DNA of 43,943 nucleotides from positions 1 through 43,943 of the forward strand of contig JAATFV010000224.1 in assembly GCA_015655015.1 (NCBI GenBank). The letters run 5' to 3'. Shown here piece after piece: positions 23,958 through 31,858 of this stretch. The stretch's first letter is position 1. Each line of letters begins with the position of its first letter. The position numbers were made by a program, and so were the translations under genes. The stretch comes from Chitinophagales bacterium. GTDB lineage: Bacteria; Bacteroidota; Bacteroidia; Chitinophagales; Chitinophagaceae. The notes beneath the pieces were generated by a model. It did not search any database. It was given only the letters and a program-made list of their open reading frames with translations, and was not told where the DNA came from.

Positions 23958-25139
23958 TCATGCTTTTGAAAAGATCAGGGAAGTACAGTTGCCGCCAAAT
24001 CCAAATGAATTGGACATGACATGCTGTAAGGACATTTTCCGGTAAGCTTGAACAGGCTGCAGACCGGTATCGGGGATAGGTTCATGAAAATTAAGGCCGG
24101 CATATACCTCCTGGTGGTCTAGGGATAAAATACTATATACCGCCTCTACGGCGCCGGCAGCGCCCAGCGTGTGGCCGACATTGGATTTCGTGGAGGCAAA
24201 GGGGGGAGGCGTGCCGAAGAGGCGCTGCATAATGCTGCTCTCTACCGCATCGTTGTTCTCCGTGCCCGTGCCATGTGCATTGATAAAATCGATCTGGCTT
24301 TCCTGCAACCGGGCGGATGCCAGGGCCCCTTTCATGGAGAGGAAGGGACCGTCGCCTGATAAGGAAGACGGATGAAAGGCATCGTTCGTATTACAATAAC
24401 CCGTTAGCTCGGCATAGACCTTCCTGCCGGCGAGATCTTCCTCTCTTTCCAACACGAGAAAGGCAGCTCCTTCCCCGAGATTAAGTCCCTGCCGGTCCCG
24501 GTCAAAAGGCGCGCACACTTCCGGGGAAAGGATATGTAAAGCATTAAATCCATTGATGGTGAACTTCGACAGACTGTCTGCTCCGCCAACGATCGCTCTT
24601 TTAGCCAGTCCGTTCTTAATCAGCCTGGCCCCATACAAAATGGCATTGGAAGACGAAGAACAGGCGGTATTAATGGTATTGATGATGCCCTGCATTTTAT
24701 AACGGGCCTGTAAATAGATATTGACGGAGGCGCAGTCGTAGGAAGAGAGAAAGACAGAGCCGCCGGAGCTCTTGTTGGCATCCTTGAAAAATTCATCCAT
24801 CAGGCACATACCCCCGACCGTGGTGGCTCCCACCAGGGCGGTATCGGAAGAGATCAGCTGTTCAGGGCTGAGCCCGGCAGCGGTGACGGCTTCATTAAAA
24901 GCATGCAGGGCCAGTAAGGTAGTACGGGTAATTCCCGGATCTTCCGTTCTCAATTTTTCTTTCAGCTCCTCCGTAGGGAGAAGGATCTCTCCAAAAGGCA
25001 ACACCCCGGCATAACGGGACGGAACGTTCAAAGATCTCGTAATGCCGCAATGACCCTTTATAAGAGCCCTGTGGTTTTCAGCTACGGTGCTCCCTATAGC
25101 GCTGATCACTCCCATCCCTGTAATGAAAACCCTGCTCAA
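23958..25139 (-). CDS. beta-ketoacyl-ACP synthase (KS), catalytically complete
   Basis: This 393-residue enzyme has Cys160 (NTACSSSS), His289 (NAHGTGT) and His323 (VGHTLGAAG), and GFGGNCTSLIFSK at the end. It begins at TTG 25139 (SRVFITGMGVISAIG), because the conserved VFITGMG strand lies upstream of the first ATG. It starts 11 bp after the ACP stop and is followed after 4 bp by the Cys-less KS. The two probably form a KS-chain-length-factor pair for polyene synthesis. Polyene length control is inference. Confidence 0.92.
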   Translation of the reverse strand: MSRVFITGMGVISAIGSTVAENHRALIKGHCGITRSLNVPSRYAGVLPFGEILLPTEELKEKLRTEDPGITRTTLLALHAFNEAVTAAGLSPEQLISSDTALVGATTVGGMCLMDEFFKDANKSSGGSVFLSSYDCASVNIYLQARYKMQGIINTINTACSSSSNAILYGARLIKNGLAKRAIVGGADSLSKFTINGFNALHILSPEVCAPFDRDRQGLNLGEGAAFLVLEREEDLAGRKVYAELTGYCNTNDAFHPSSLSGDGPFLSMKGALASARLQESQIDFINAHGTGTENNDAVESSIMQRLFGTPPPFASTKSNVGHTLGAAGAVEAVYSILSLDHQEVYAGLNFHEPIPDTGLQPVQAYRKMSLQHVMSNSFGFGGNCTSLIFSKA

Positions 25140-25150
25140 TGAACGAATAT

Positions 25151-25420
25151 TTACTTTGTTCTGTTTTTTTCGATATACGCAACCATCGTGTTGACATCCA
25201 CCAATATTTTCCGGCCTTCTTTGGGATCTTTTATGACAATCCCAAATTCCCTGTTGAGGAGTACAATAAGCTCCAGGGAATCGATAGAATCCAGGCCCAA
25301 TCCCTCTCCATCGCCGAACAAAGGCTGGTCATCCTTTATTTTATCAGGGGTGAGGGATGTTAAATTCAGGAACTCTATGATCTGTTCTTTCAACTGTTGC
25401 TTTAATTGTGCTGTTTCCAT
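25151..25420 (-). CDS. acyl carrier protein
   Basis: This 89-residue acidic protein has the phosphopantetheine site GLGLDSIDSLEL (Ser45) between helices, preceded by LTPDKIKDDQPLFGDGEG. It is the canonical ACP of the minus-strand pigment operon, encoded between the ABC permease and the active KS. It would carry the growing polyene or the aryl starter. A second, divergent ACP is at 34517. PPTase candidates are AcpS (10332) and the Sfp-type protein (34771). Confidence 0.93.
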   Translation of the reverse strand: METAQLKQQLKEQIIEFLNLTSLTPDKIKDDQPLFGDGEGLGLDSIDSLELIVLLNREFGIVIKDPKEGRKILVDVNTMVAYIEKNRTK

Positions 25421-25439
25421 TATAATATATAAGTAGTGC

Positions 25440-26720
25440 TCAAATCAGTTTTTTCTTTTTCAGGCCCAAAAAGATTAGTAAATGTATCGATACAATAATA
25501 ACAAATAAAGGAATAATATTTGTTAAAACGTCTTTCAGTTTTCCCCCTTCCAGGAACAGGCCATAATAGGCTTCCAGGCACCAATGCAAAGGCGATAGCT
25601 GAATGACCGTCCTGAATGAACCGGGCATGGCAAAACTGGGGACCATCAGGCCGCCAACGGCAGAAAGGATCACGATGGACACCGCACCGAAGCCATTGGC
25701 CTGCTCCTGCGTCTGCGCAAACACGCCCACGCAGATCGCATAACTTACGGCGCACCAGCCGCACATGAAAGAGACAACGAACAGACCTGAAATATCTGCG
25801 GGCATATTCAGGGCAGGCAGCCCGATATACGGGAATAACCACACCCCCATGGCAAAAATGACGGCAGCCTGCAACAGCGTAACTCCCAGATACGTGATCT
25901 GTTTGGACAACAGCGCTACGAGGTAATTGGTAGGCAGCGTCTTCAACCGGATAAAGCTCCCGCTGGTCTTTTCCCGTACGATGCTGCCTCCGAGAGATAT
26001 GACCACAAAGAACATGGCGAAAATGGTCCAGGCCGGGACATTATGCTGCGAAGCATTCGGCACGATCCTGCTCCCATCCCGGACCACGGCCACTTCGTTG
26101 ATCGCTATGCGGTTGTTAAGGAGCTCGTTTTCCAGGGTATCGGGCAGCTGCTTCTCATTAATAGCAAAGTAGAGGCTTTTCAATACCTGCTTGCTCTCCA
26201 CCAGCTGCAGCGCACTGTATAAAGCCCCCTGTATCGAACGGCGGAACGACTCTTGCAGGATGGGATGATAATATAACGTAAGGGGATCGACATTACCAGC
26301 CTTCGAGCCCAGCGTATCTCCCTCCAGGCCAAAAGAGTTCAGGGCCTTGCCGGCCATTTTTTTTGCCTTTGCGGTCAGCTGAAAAGAAAAGTCTTCCGGG
26401 ATGACGATCGCCAGCAGGGCGTCTTTTGCATGCATGCGGTCGGTGATGGCTTTTTCCCCCTGCTCCCTGGATACCTGCACCAGCTTGAACAGGCCGATCC
26501 CATCGATCGTACGTATCAGCTCATTGCTTATTTTCCCAGTATCCCTGTTACAGATGATCAGGGACACTTTATTCTTATTGACCAGGTTGAAAGTGCTGTT
26601 CTGAATACTGGTAATGACCAGCACCAGGATGACCGGCATCAGGAACATGAAGGTGATCCCTACCTTATCACGGTACAGGATCCGAATATCTTTTACTATA
26701 GTGGCCCAAAGCTTGTACAT
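25440..26720 (-). CDS. ABC-2 type transporter permease (pigment exporter candidate)
   Basis: Starting at ATG 26720 (MYKLWATIVKDIRILYRDKVGITFMFLMPVILVLV), this 426-residue protein has one N-terminal helix, a large extracytoplasmic domain (residues 40-215) and five C-terminal helices with GSIVREKTSGSFIRLKTLPTN before the second, the ABC-2/PF12698 layout. It follows its ATPase by 2 bp. With the ATPase it may flip or export a pigment precursor or lipid-linked intermediate. The substrate is inferred from operon context only. Confidence 0.88.
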   Translation of the reverse strand: MYKLWATIVKDIRILYRDKVGITFMFLMPVILVLVITSIQNSTFNLVNKNKVSLIICNRDTGKISNELIRTIDGIGLFKLVQVSREQGEKAITDRMHAKDALLAIVIPEDFSFQLTAKAKKMAGKALNSFGLEGDTLGSKAGNVDPLTLYYHPILQESFRRSIQGALYSALQLVESKQVLKSLYFAINEKQLPDTLENELLNNRIAINEVAVVRDGSRIVPNASQHNVPAWTIFAMFFVVISLGGSIVREKTSGSFIRLKTLPTNYLVALLSKQITYLGVTLLQAAVIFAMGVWLFPYIGLPALNMPADISGLFVVSFMCGWCAVSYAICVGVFAQTQEQANGFGAVSIVILSAVGGLMVPSFAMPGSFRTVIQLSPLHWCLEAYYGLFLEGGKLKDVLTNIIPLFVIIVSIHLLIFLGLKKKKLI

Positions 26721-26722
26721 GA

Positions 26723-27469
26723 TCAATTCCTGTAGTCTTTTCCGGTTAAATTTAAGAACAATCCTTCCAGGCCGTCCTGCCGGTGCTCTGCCAGCAAGGT
26801 GTCAAGATTGTCGTGTGCGATGATCTTCCCTTCATCTATCAGGGCTATTTTTTCACAGAGGTCTTCCGCTTCGCTGAGCTGATGCGACGTGTAAATGAGC
26901 GTAGCGCCTTCTTTGTTGAGCTCCTTCAGGTAGTTGATAATGGCATGCCTGGATTGTACATCCACACCCACGGTCGGTTCGTCCAGGAATAAGATGCGCG
27001 GATGGTGGATCACCCCGATGGCAAGATTTACCCGGCGTTTCATCCCCCCGGAAAATTTTTCCACGGGCTTGTTTCTGACATCGGCCAGTCCCAGCACCTC
27101 CAGCAGCTCATCGGTCCTTTTACGGATCTCGTGCGGATGCAGACCTGCCCATGCTCCGAAAAATTCCAGGTTCTCTGCCGGGCTCAATTCCTGGTAAAAA
27201 GAAAAATCCTGTGGAATAAATCCGAAAAGCTTGTTAACCGACCTGTTCTTTTTATTGACTTCCATTCCGAAAAGCTGAATGCTTCCCCCGGGAAAAGGCA
27301 GCAATCCGGTCATCAGGTTCATCAGTGTAGTTTTGCCGGCCCCGTTGGGACCGAACAGGCCAAATCTTTCTCCTGCTGCCACTTTCAGATCAAGATGCGT
27401 AAAGATCAGGTCGGACTGTCCCGGGTAACTAAAGGTAAGATCGGAGATGTTGACGGCTAGAGGGCTCAT
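26723..27469 (-). CDS. ABC transporter ATP-binding protein (pigment operon)
   Basis: This ATPase of 248 residues starts at ATG 27469, which overlaps the BtrH-like stop in an ATGA; ATG 27478 in frame is the alternative. Motifs are Walker A GPNGAGKTT (Lys46), signature FSGGMKRR (residues 139-146), Walker B ILFLDEPT (Asp163-Glu164) and the His in YTSHQLSEAE. It pairs with the permease 2 bp downstream. The tight overlap with the acyltransferase and ACP genes supports a role in exporting a product of this operon. Confidence 0.92.
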   Translation of the reverse strand: MSPLAVNISDLTFSYPGQSDLIFTHLDLKVAAGERFGLFGPNGAGKTTLMNLMTGLLPFPGGSIQLFGMEVNKKNRSVNKLFGFIPQDFSFYQELSPAENLEFFGAWAGLHPHEIRKRTDELLEVLGLADVRNKPVEKFSGGMKRRVNLAIGVIHHPRILFLDEPTVGVDVQSRHAIINYLKELNKEGATLIYTSHQLSEAEDLCEKIALIDEGKIIAHDNLDTLLAEHRQDGLEGLFLNLTGKDYRN

Positions 27470-28482
27470 GAAGACCATTTGATTTTGGATAACGCCTTGA
27501 AAGCTTCTCTTTCCAGCTCCGATATTTCCAGCAGGTAATCGCCCATTACATTAAAATCGGCCTGGCTGCCGATCCTGCCTTTATAAATGCCGGCAGCCTG
27601 GATGGCGGCAGTACGCCAGGCATCTCCGGCCCGGGTGAACTGGCTGGAGATCTCCAATAGCTGATCGTTGGGCAGCCAGGCGTGGGCCTCCTGGAGGAAG
27701 GCTCCATAGATATAACGGAAGCCGCCTCCGCCGGTCCCTATTTCCTCCTGCATCCGCACCAGCTGGGCGAGGTACAGGCCGGCTTTTGGCAGTCCCAGCT
27801 TATCGCGCCATGTTTTTATTTTCTGACCGGTATATTTTATTCCGTTTACGCCGGCGATCCTTCCGGGAATATGCAGCATGTTCCGCACATTTCTGTTAAT
27901 GCCGCTCCTGATCGCCTTTTTCATCTGCTCATCGGTGATATGGACCTCTTCCCGTGGATAATATACCTGTCCCCTGGGCGCCAGCGCTCCTTTGGCGAAC
28001 CGGACACGGCCCAGCTCATAGCTGGTCAGTGTAGTAGCGTTCTCCATAATGGGATCGCTGATCAGGTAGTTGTCCTCTTCCTTGCCGAACACAACGATAT
28101 TATGCGCGTTGAAATGGAAGCGGTATTCTTTGGGAAAATACGATAAGTAATAGACGCCCACCTGGCAGCCTACCGGTTGCCCTTTTTCGAGACTCTGCAT
28201 CAAAAAAGACTCCGCCGCCTCTTTACTGTTGAACTTTTTGCGGACCAGCGGAATGTCTAATGAACGGCAGGTCCTTGAAAAAACCCAACCCGGCAGTGTC
28301 CGGAATGCAATGGCGGGTCCGTTGTTGATCTTTATGAAAGGAATATGGACGTAGAATAATCCGGCGCCAATGCCGAAAGCCAGCGGCTCCGTCATTTTAT
28401 CGATACCTGCAAATTTCAACAAGCTGCTGGTGACGCCTGTTTCGCAATGCGCCGCCTGCTGGTGTTTGAACTCAATCTTCAT
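27466..28482 (-). CDS. BtrH-N/DUF4872-type acyltransferase-like protein
   Basis: This 338-residue protein opens with KHQQAAHCETGVTSSLLKFAG (His12-Cys13), followed by GLFYVHIPFIK and a papain-like pattern with FHFNAHNIVVFGKEEDNYLISDP, which holds a candidate catalytic His. This is the BtrH N-terminal domain layout, with a helical DUF4872-like second half. BtrH itself transfers an ACP-bound acyl group in butirosin synthesis. In this operon an analogous Cys-dependent transfer could form the ester between the polyene acyl-ACP and the dialkylresorcinol; that is a hypothesis. It overlaps both neighbours (11 bp with the 135-aa gene, 4 bp with the ATPase). Confidence 0.78.
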   Translation of the reverse strand: MKIEFKHQQAAHCETGVTSSLLKFAGIDKMTEPLAFGIGAGLFYVHIPFIKINNGPAIAFRTLPGWVFSRTCRSLDIPLVRKKFNSKEAAESFLMQSLEKGQPVGCQVGVYYLSYFPKEYRFHFNAHNIVVFGKEEDNYLISDPIMENATTLTSYELGRVRFAKGALAPRGQVYYPREEVHITDEQMKKAIRSGINRNVRNMLHIPGRIAGVNGIKYTGQKIKTWRDKLGLPKAGLYLAQLVRMQEEIGTGGGGFRYIYGAFLQEAHAWLPNDQLLEISSQFTRAGDAWRTAAIQAAGIYKGRIGSQADFNVMGDYLLEISELEREAFKALSKIKWSS

Positions 28483-28879
28483 GCACAGTCATGCTTTTAA
28501 GGTCCTCTAAGCTCACATTAAAAATTTCGGCGTATCGCAGCAGCTTTTTATCGGATAATCTTTTGAAAACGGCTGGTTTCAGATGCCTCTTTACCTGCCA
28601 CTTCCAAAATCCCGTATAAGCCGCTACGATACCAATATCCATCAGCCCTTTTTCCATAAAGAACAGGATGGGACTGGCTGTATCATTCAACACCTTTTCC
28701 CTGGCAAGGGCGACACGGTCCTGGATATCCTGCCAGGCTGTATCCAGCGCGGAGATCTTGATGTCCCAGCCACGGCTCAGCTCCGTAGTGTACTTACCTG
28801 AATCATCGGTAGCATAACACACTTCTTTCGTGATCTTACCAAGTGAGCTGAGATCCTGGGGAACATCTTCTTTTTTCAT
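28472..28879 (-). CDS. conserved pigment-operon protein of unknown function (135 aa)
   Basis: I do not recognise a domain. The protein is soluble and helical, with no signal peptide; the C-terminal half reads FWKWQVKRHLKPAVFKRLSDKKLLRYAEIFNVSLEDLKSM, which could be a small helical bundle of helix-turn-helix size. Its stop overlaps the BtrH-like start by 11 bp, and the DarB gene ends 37 bp upstream. Strict placement between DarB and the acyltransferase suggests a partner of one of them. An upstream near-repeat of about 20 bp (28879-28916) covers the ribosome-binding region. Confidence 0.65.
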   Translation of the reverse strand: MKKEDVPQDLSSLGKITKEVCYATDDSGKYTTELSRGWDIKISALDTAWQDIQDRVALAREKVLNDTASPILFFMEKGLMDIGIVAAYTGFWKWQVKRHLKPAVFKRLSDKKLLRYAEIFNVSLEDLKSMTVHED

Positions 28880-28915
28880 CCGGTGATAATTTATTGATTC
28901 CGGTAATAATGTTGA

Positions 28916-30064
28916 TTAACATACCGTCAGCATCGCATACATATACGAGAACCGGCCGCTCTCCGGCACCAGCAGCAGGATCTTCTCTCCCTTTTTCAAT
29001 TTCCCGCTATGGAACAATTCATGGACCATCAGGTAAGCGGAAGCGGCTCCCACATTCCCCATGGTGCTTAAATTGAGGAACCATTTTTCATAGGGGATGC
29101 CTTCCCCATACTGTTCCATTACTTCAAAGATCTTGCTTTTGAAATAATCACTGGAGATATGGGGCAGAAAATAATCAACTTCCTCCGCGGTAAGCCCTCT
29201 TTTCTGAAAGATCTCTTTTATCCGCTTGCCCCCCAGCGGAACGATGTTGTCGCTTAGCAGCTTTATATCCTGCTTGATGCTCAGGATGGATTTGTTCATG
29301 ATCTCTTCCGGGGTGAAATCCATATAACTTTTCAAGTTACCGTCCGGCTGTTTTTCACTGGCCGCATACATGCAAACTTCCATTTCATTGGCATAGGAGG
29401 CCCCTTCAATCCAGTCTACCCGGAGGCTCAGCCCCTGTTCATTCGGTTTGTCCGACAATAAAAAGGCAGCTGCCCCATCGGACAACATCCACCGGAGGAA
29501 CTCTTTTTCAAAAGCGATGAAAGGGTTCTGTTGCAGCTCTATTAATTTCTGCGCCTCTTCTTCAAAAACATCCGCAACAAGGACGCCTGAAAATCTTTCC
29601 GACCCGGTGGCCGCTGCCAGCTGTACATCTCCCGTTTTAACGGCCATATAAGCGTATTTGAAAGCATGCATCCCTGCACAGCATACGCCGGAGGGAGAAA
29701 CGACCTCCATAACATTCGTTTCGGGCAGCCATCCATGGGTCATCACGCCATGGGAAGGGAGCATCTGATCGGGAGAGGAAGTGCCGCAGGACAGCAGTTC
29801 CAGCTTTTTTATGTTGTTGGGATCACCGGCAAAGAGGGCCTTTACCGCCAAAGCCGTCATCTGGGCATTGGTATGGGTGGCTTTTCCTTCTTTGGTCAGT
29901 GCATAATACCTGGTTTTAATGCCATTATTTCTTAAAACGATCTTTCGTGATTTGGAAGGTTTGTCATTGATAAAGCCCAGATAGGACTCCATATCGTCGC
30001 AGCTGATCGGTTCATTGGGCAGGAAAAGGGATGTGTTGGTGATATAAACTTGGTTAAGGGACAT
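28916..30064 (-). CDS. darB: DarB-like 3-oxoacyl-ACP synthase III
   Basis: This 382-residue KAS III-fold enzyme has the Cys in SGVCCAGMHAFKYA (Cys129, with Cys128 next to it), His302 (LPHISSDYF) and Asn337 (STMGNVGAASAYL). DarB condenses a beta-ketoacyl thioester with an unsaturated acyl thioester to build the cyclohexanedione precursor of dialkylresorcinols. It lies 17 bp after the DarA gene, the usual pair. The products supply the resorcinol half of flexirubins. I assign the symbol on the combination of motif set and adjacency to DarA. Confidence 0.85.
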   Translation of the reverse strand: MSLNQVYITNTSLFLPNEPISCDDMESYLGFINDKPSKSRKIVLRNNGIKTRYYALTKEGKATHTNAQMTALAVKALFAGDPNNIKKLELLSCGTSSPDQMLPSHGVMTHGWLPETNVMEVVSPSGVCCAGMHAFKYAYMAVKTGDVQLAAATGSERFSGVLVADVFEEEAQKLIELQQNPFIAFEKEFLRWMLSDGAAAFLLSDKPNEQGLSLRVDWIEGASYANEMEVCMYAASEKQPDGNLKSYMDFTPEEIMNKSILSIKQDIKLLSDNIVPLGGKRIKEIFQKRGLTAEEVDYFLPHISSDYFKSKIFEVMEQYGEGIPYEKWFLNLSTMGNVGAASAYLMVHELFHSGKLKKGEKILLLVPESGRFSYMYAMLTVC

Positions 30065-30081
30065 AGGACTCCGCTGTTTTT

Positions 30082-30984
30082 TTATGAATTCAATGCCAGA
30101 TAATATTGTTTTTTCTCTTTTATACGCCTGGATGAAAAAGGCTTGATAAAGACTGCATCAATGATCAGAAGGATGGGGGCTGCTATAAAGAGTGCAAATA
30201 AAATATAATATTTGAATGCGGCAAGCCAGAAACCTCTTTTTTTCTTTTTGGCAATGAACCGTGCCCATTTTACATAGGTAGGGACCGCGGTAGTCTCCAG
30301 GAGCCATAAAGGATATTTCAATTCGACTGCCTTGTGGCGCATCAGATCTTCCTGCAGATCCTCCCAATGGTTGCTGTGCAGATAAGGCAGGAGCAGCTCG
30401 CCGAATAGCTTTGTATGGGTTATGTCAGCATCGGAGACCCCGGGTTTGGGAAAAATGTTCAGGTACCGGTCCTTTTTTCCTCCCAGGATCCAATGAAAAA
30501 TGGTGACAAAGCTGATGACATTGGGGTGCCGGTCTACGAGGGCAATATTCCCGACCAGCATGCCCCCTGCGTCAGTCAGTAATTTTTTTACGCCCTCGAA
30601 TGCGTTGAGCCACATATTCCTGGCCCCTGAGATCGTTACGACTGGCGTATTCTTCAAAACAGCCTTGAAAGCCGGGTGCTGTAATATTGAATTAGACGGA
30701 ATGCTGGGATAGAGGAACCAGGGCTGGTAGCCAAAAATGATCAGGTCATAAGAGGATTCCCGGAGTGTAAAGGGGGCCAGCTCAGTGGTGGCTCCTAATA
30801 CGCAGTCAGGCATCATACTATAGAAGCGTTCCCCAGTCCAGGGGAAGACATATTCTTCTGCAGGCCTGATCCTTACCTTCTCGACGGTAATGTCGGGCCC
30901 GGCAAGCGGAGCGGTAAAACAATCAATGATGTCCCCCATTTGCCCGGATTGCGAATAATAGATGGCTAGTACTTTCTTGCTCAT
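30082..30984 (-). CDS. darA: DarA-like dialkylresorcinol condensing/aromatising enzyme
   Basis: The 300-residue protein begins KKVLAIYYSQSGQMGDIID, a flavodoxin-like phosphate-binding loop, and continues with YDLIIFGYQPWFLYPSIPSNSIL and TPVVTISGARNMWLNAFEGVKK, the flavodoxin order. This matches DarA proteins, which act with DarB in dialkylresorcinol formation, probably in oxidation of the cyclohexanedione ring. The last 50 residues contain one strongly hydrophobic segment (residues about 257-280, YYILFALFIAAPILLIIDAV) followed by basic residues. The enzyme may therefore be membrane-anchored with the catalytic part in the cytoplasm. Confidence 0.82.
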   Translation of the reverse strand: MSKKVLAIYYSQSGQMGDIIDCFTAPLAGPDITVEKVRIRPAEEYVFPWTGERFYSMMPDCVLGATTELAPFTLRESSYDLIIFGYQPWFLYPSIPSNSILQHPAFKAVLKNTPVVTISGARNMWLNAFEGVKKLLTDAGGMLVGNIALVDRHPNVISFVTIFHWILGGKKDRYLNIFPKPGVSDADITHTKLFGELLLPYLHSNHWEDLQEDLMRHKAVELKYPLWLLETTAVPTYVKWARFIAKKKKRGFWLAAFKYYILFALFIAAPILLIIDAVFIKPFSSRRIKEKKQYYLALNS

Positions 30985-30994
30985 ATAACTAAAA

Positions 30995-31471
30995 TTAGAG
31001 ATCTTCCGGGCGCAATATTTTTGATTTTTTACTGTAATCGATAATGGCTTGTTTTACTGCCGGCGATAAACTTTTAAAAGTAGTACGAATATAAAACCTG
31101 TCTTTTTCCAGATCGGCGGAATACTTAACGATACGGGGAGCATGTTCTTGTATGATAAGGCGTAGAAAATGATATTCACCGTTGGTGCTGTCCTTCATTA
31201 AAGAAGTTTCCAGCTTTATACGGCCCGACTTAAAAAAATGTAATTTATCCAGGGGTAGGGTGACCTGGCCGGCTTTTTTCATCAGCAACGCCCCTTCATA
31301 AGCCTCTTTTTCATGAATGGATGCCCCTGATAGCTTGGTTAGTTCGGCATCTATGTTATCCACATTTCCGGATGCCAGGACGGTATAATAGGCCGGTCTA
31401 TCGAAATCCTGCAATAGCTGCTGTCCCTGACCTATTGTGCAGGAGAATAAGTAAAAAAGGGCGACAATCAT
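30995..31471 (-). CDS. small secreted protein of unknown function, first gene of the DAR operon
   Basis: This 158-residue protein starts at ATG 31471 with a signal peptide (MIVALFYLFSCTIGQGQQ). An in-frame non-ATG start at 31552 would add 27 residues before it and is unlikely. The mature part is mixed alpha/beta (YYTVLASGNVDNIDAELTKLSGASIHEKEAYEGALLMKKAGQV) with no motif I know. It sits 10 bp upstream of darA and so is co-transcribed with the pigment genes. A periplasmic role in handling or export of the product is possible, but nothing in the sequence shows it. Confidence 0.65.
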   Translation of the reverse strand: MIVALFYLFSCTIGQGQQLLQDFDRPAYYTVLASGNVDNIDAELTKLSGASIHEKEAYEGALLMKKAGQVTLPLDKLHFFKSGRIKLETSLMKDSTNGEYHFLRLIIQEHAPRIVKYSADLEKDRFYIRTTFKSLSPAVKQAIIDYSKKSKILRPEDL

Positions 31472-31658
31472 AAAGCGCTGATAATCAGTTTTAAATACGG
31501 GTGTTTTCCTTGCCCTTCCTATTACGGGAGGGTCGCGCGCTAAATTAACCAATTATAGTGATATCTGTCCTGCCGGCATGTAAGCAATTGATTTCAATTA
31601 AACTACATAATTTTATTCTCTTCGGTTCGTTTTTAAGCGTTTCCAAGGGGGGGACTGG

Positions 31659-31688
31659 TTTAAAATTACTTACTTTCACCTACTTTTG
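31659..31688 (+). promoter_or_regulatory. promoter of the SDR-FabZ-KS-ACP-PPTase operon
   Basis: TTTA (31659-31662) and TACTTTTG (31681-31688) are 18 nt apart and match the Bacteroidota TTTG/TAnnTTTG promoter with one mismatch in the -33 box. The start of transcription would be near 31695. Confidence 0.5.
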
Positions 31689-31695
31689 CGGCTTT

Positions 31696-31835
31696 TATGG
31701 CGAAGATCCGCTGTTAAAATTTAGCGTATCTCCGCCATAGGCTAATGTCTGCAGAACTTCGGCCTGAACACTGTTCAGCCCTCGTTCGTGACCTTCGCTG
31801 TGCTCGGTCAGGACAAAATGCAGAAGCATTTTTTT
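31696..31835 (+). promoter_or_regulatory. structured RNA leader with 5' hairpin and terminator-like hairpin
   Basis: A long hairpin at 31696-31739 has 15 base pairs in blocks of 7, 4 and 4, with two 1x1 mismatches and a 10-nt loop; it begins where transcription should start. A 6-bp inverted repeat follows (31764-31769/31773-31778). A third hairpin (31815-31821/31826-31832, AGAA loop) runs into seven T (31829-31835) and resembles an intrinsic terminator. The operon starts 24 nt later, at 31859. This layout fits attenuation or a structured 5' leader; no known riboswitch class is recognised. Confidence 0.55.
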
Positions 31836-31858
31836 AACAATTTACACTTAATAGGCAG

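Larger units (their letters stand above)
31472..31858. other. divergent intergenic region between two pigment operons
   Basis: This 387-bp gap separates the minus-strand DAR operon from the plus-strand SDR operon, so it should hold both promoters. On the plus strand I find a promoter candidate (31659-31688) and a structured leader (31696-31835), listed separately. On the minus strand I see no convincing TAnnTTTG element between 31472 and 31660. No coding frame is supported. Confidence 0.6.
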
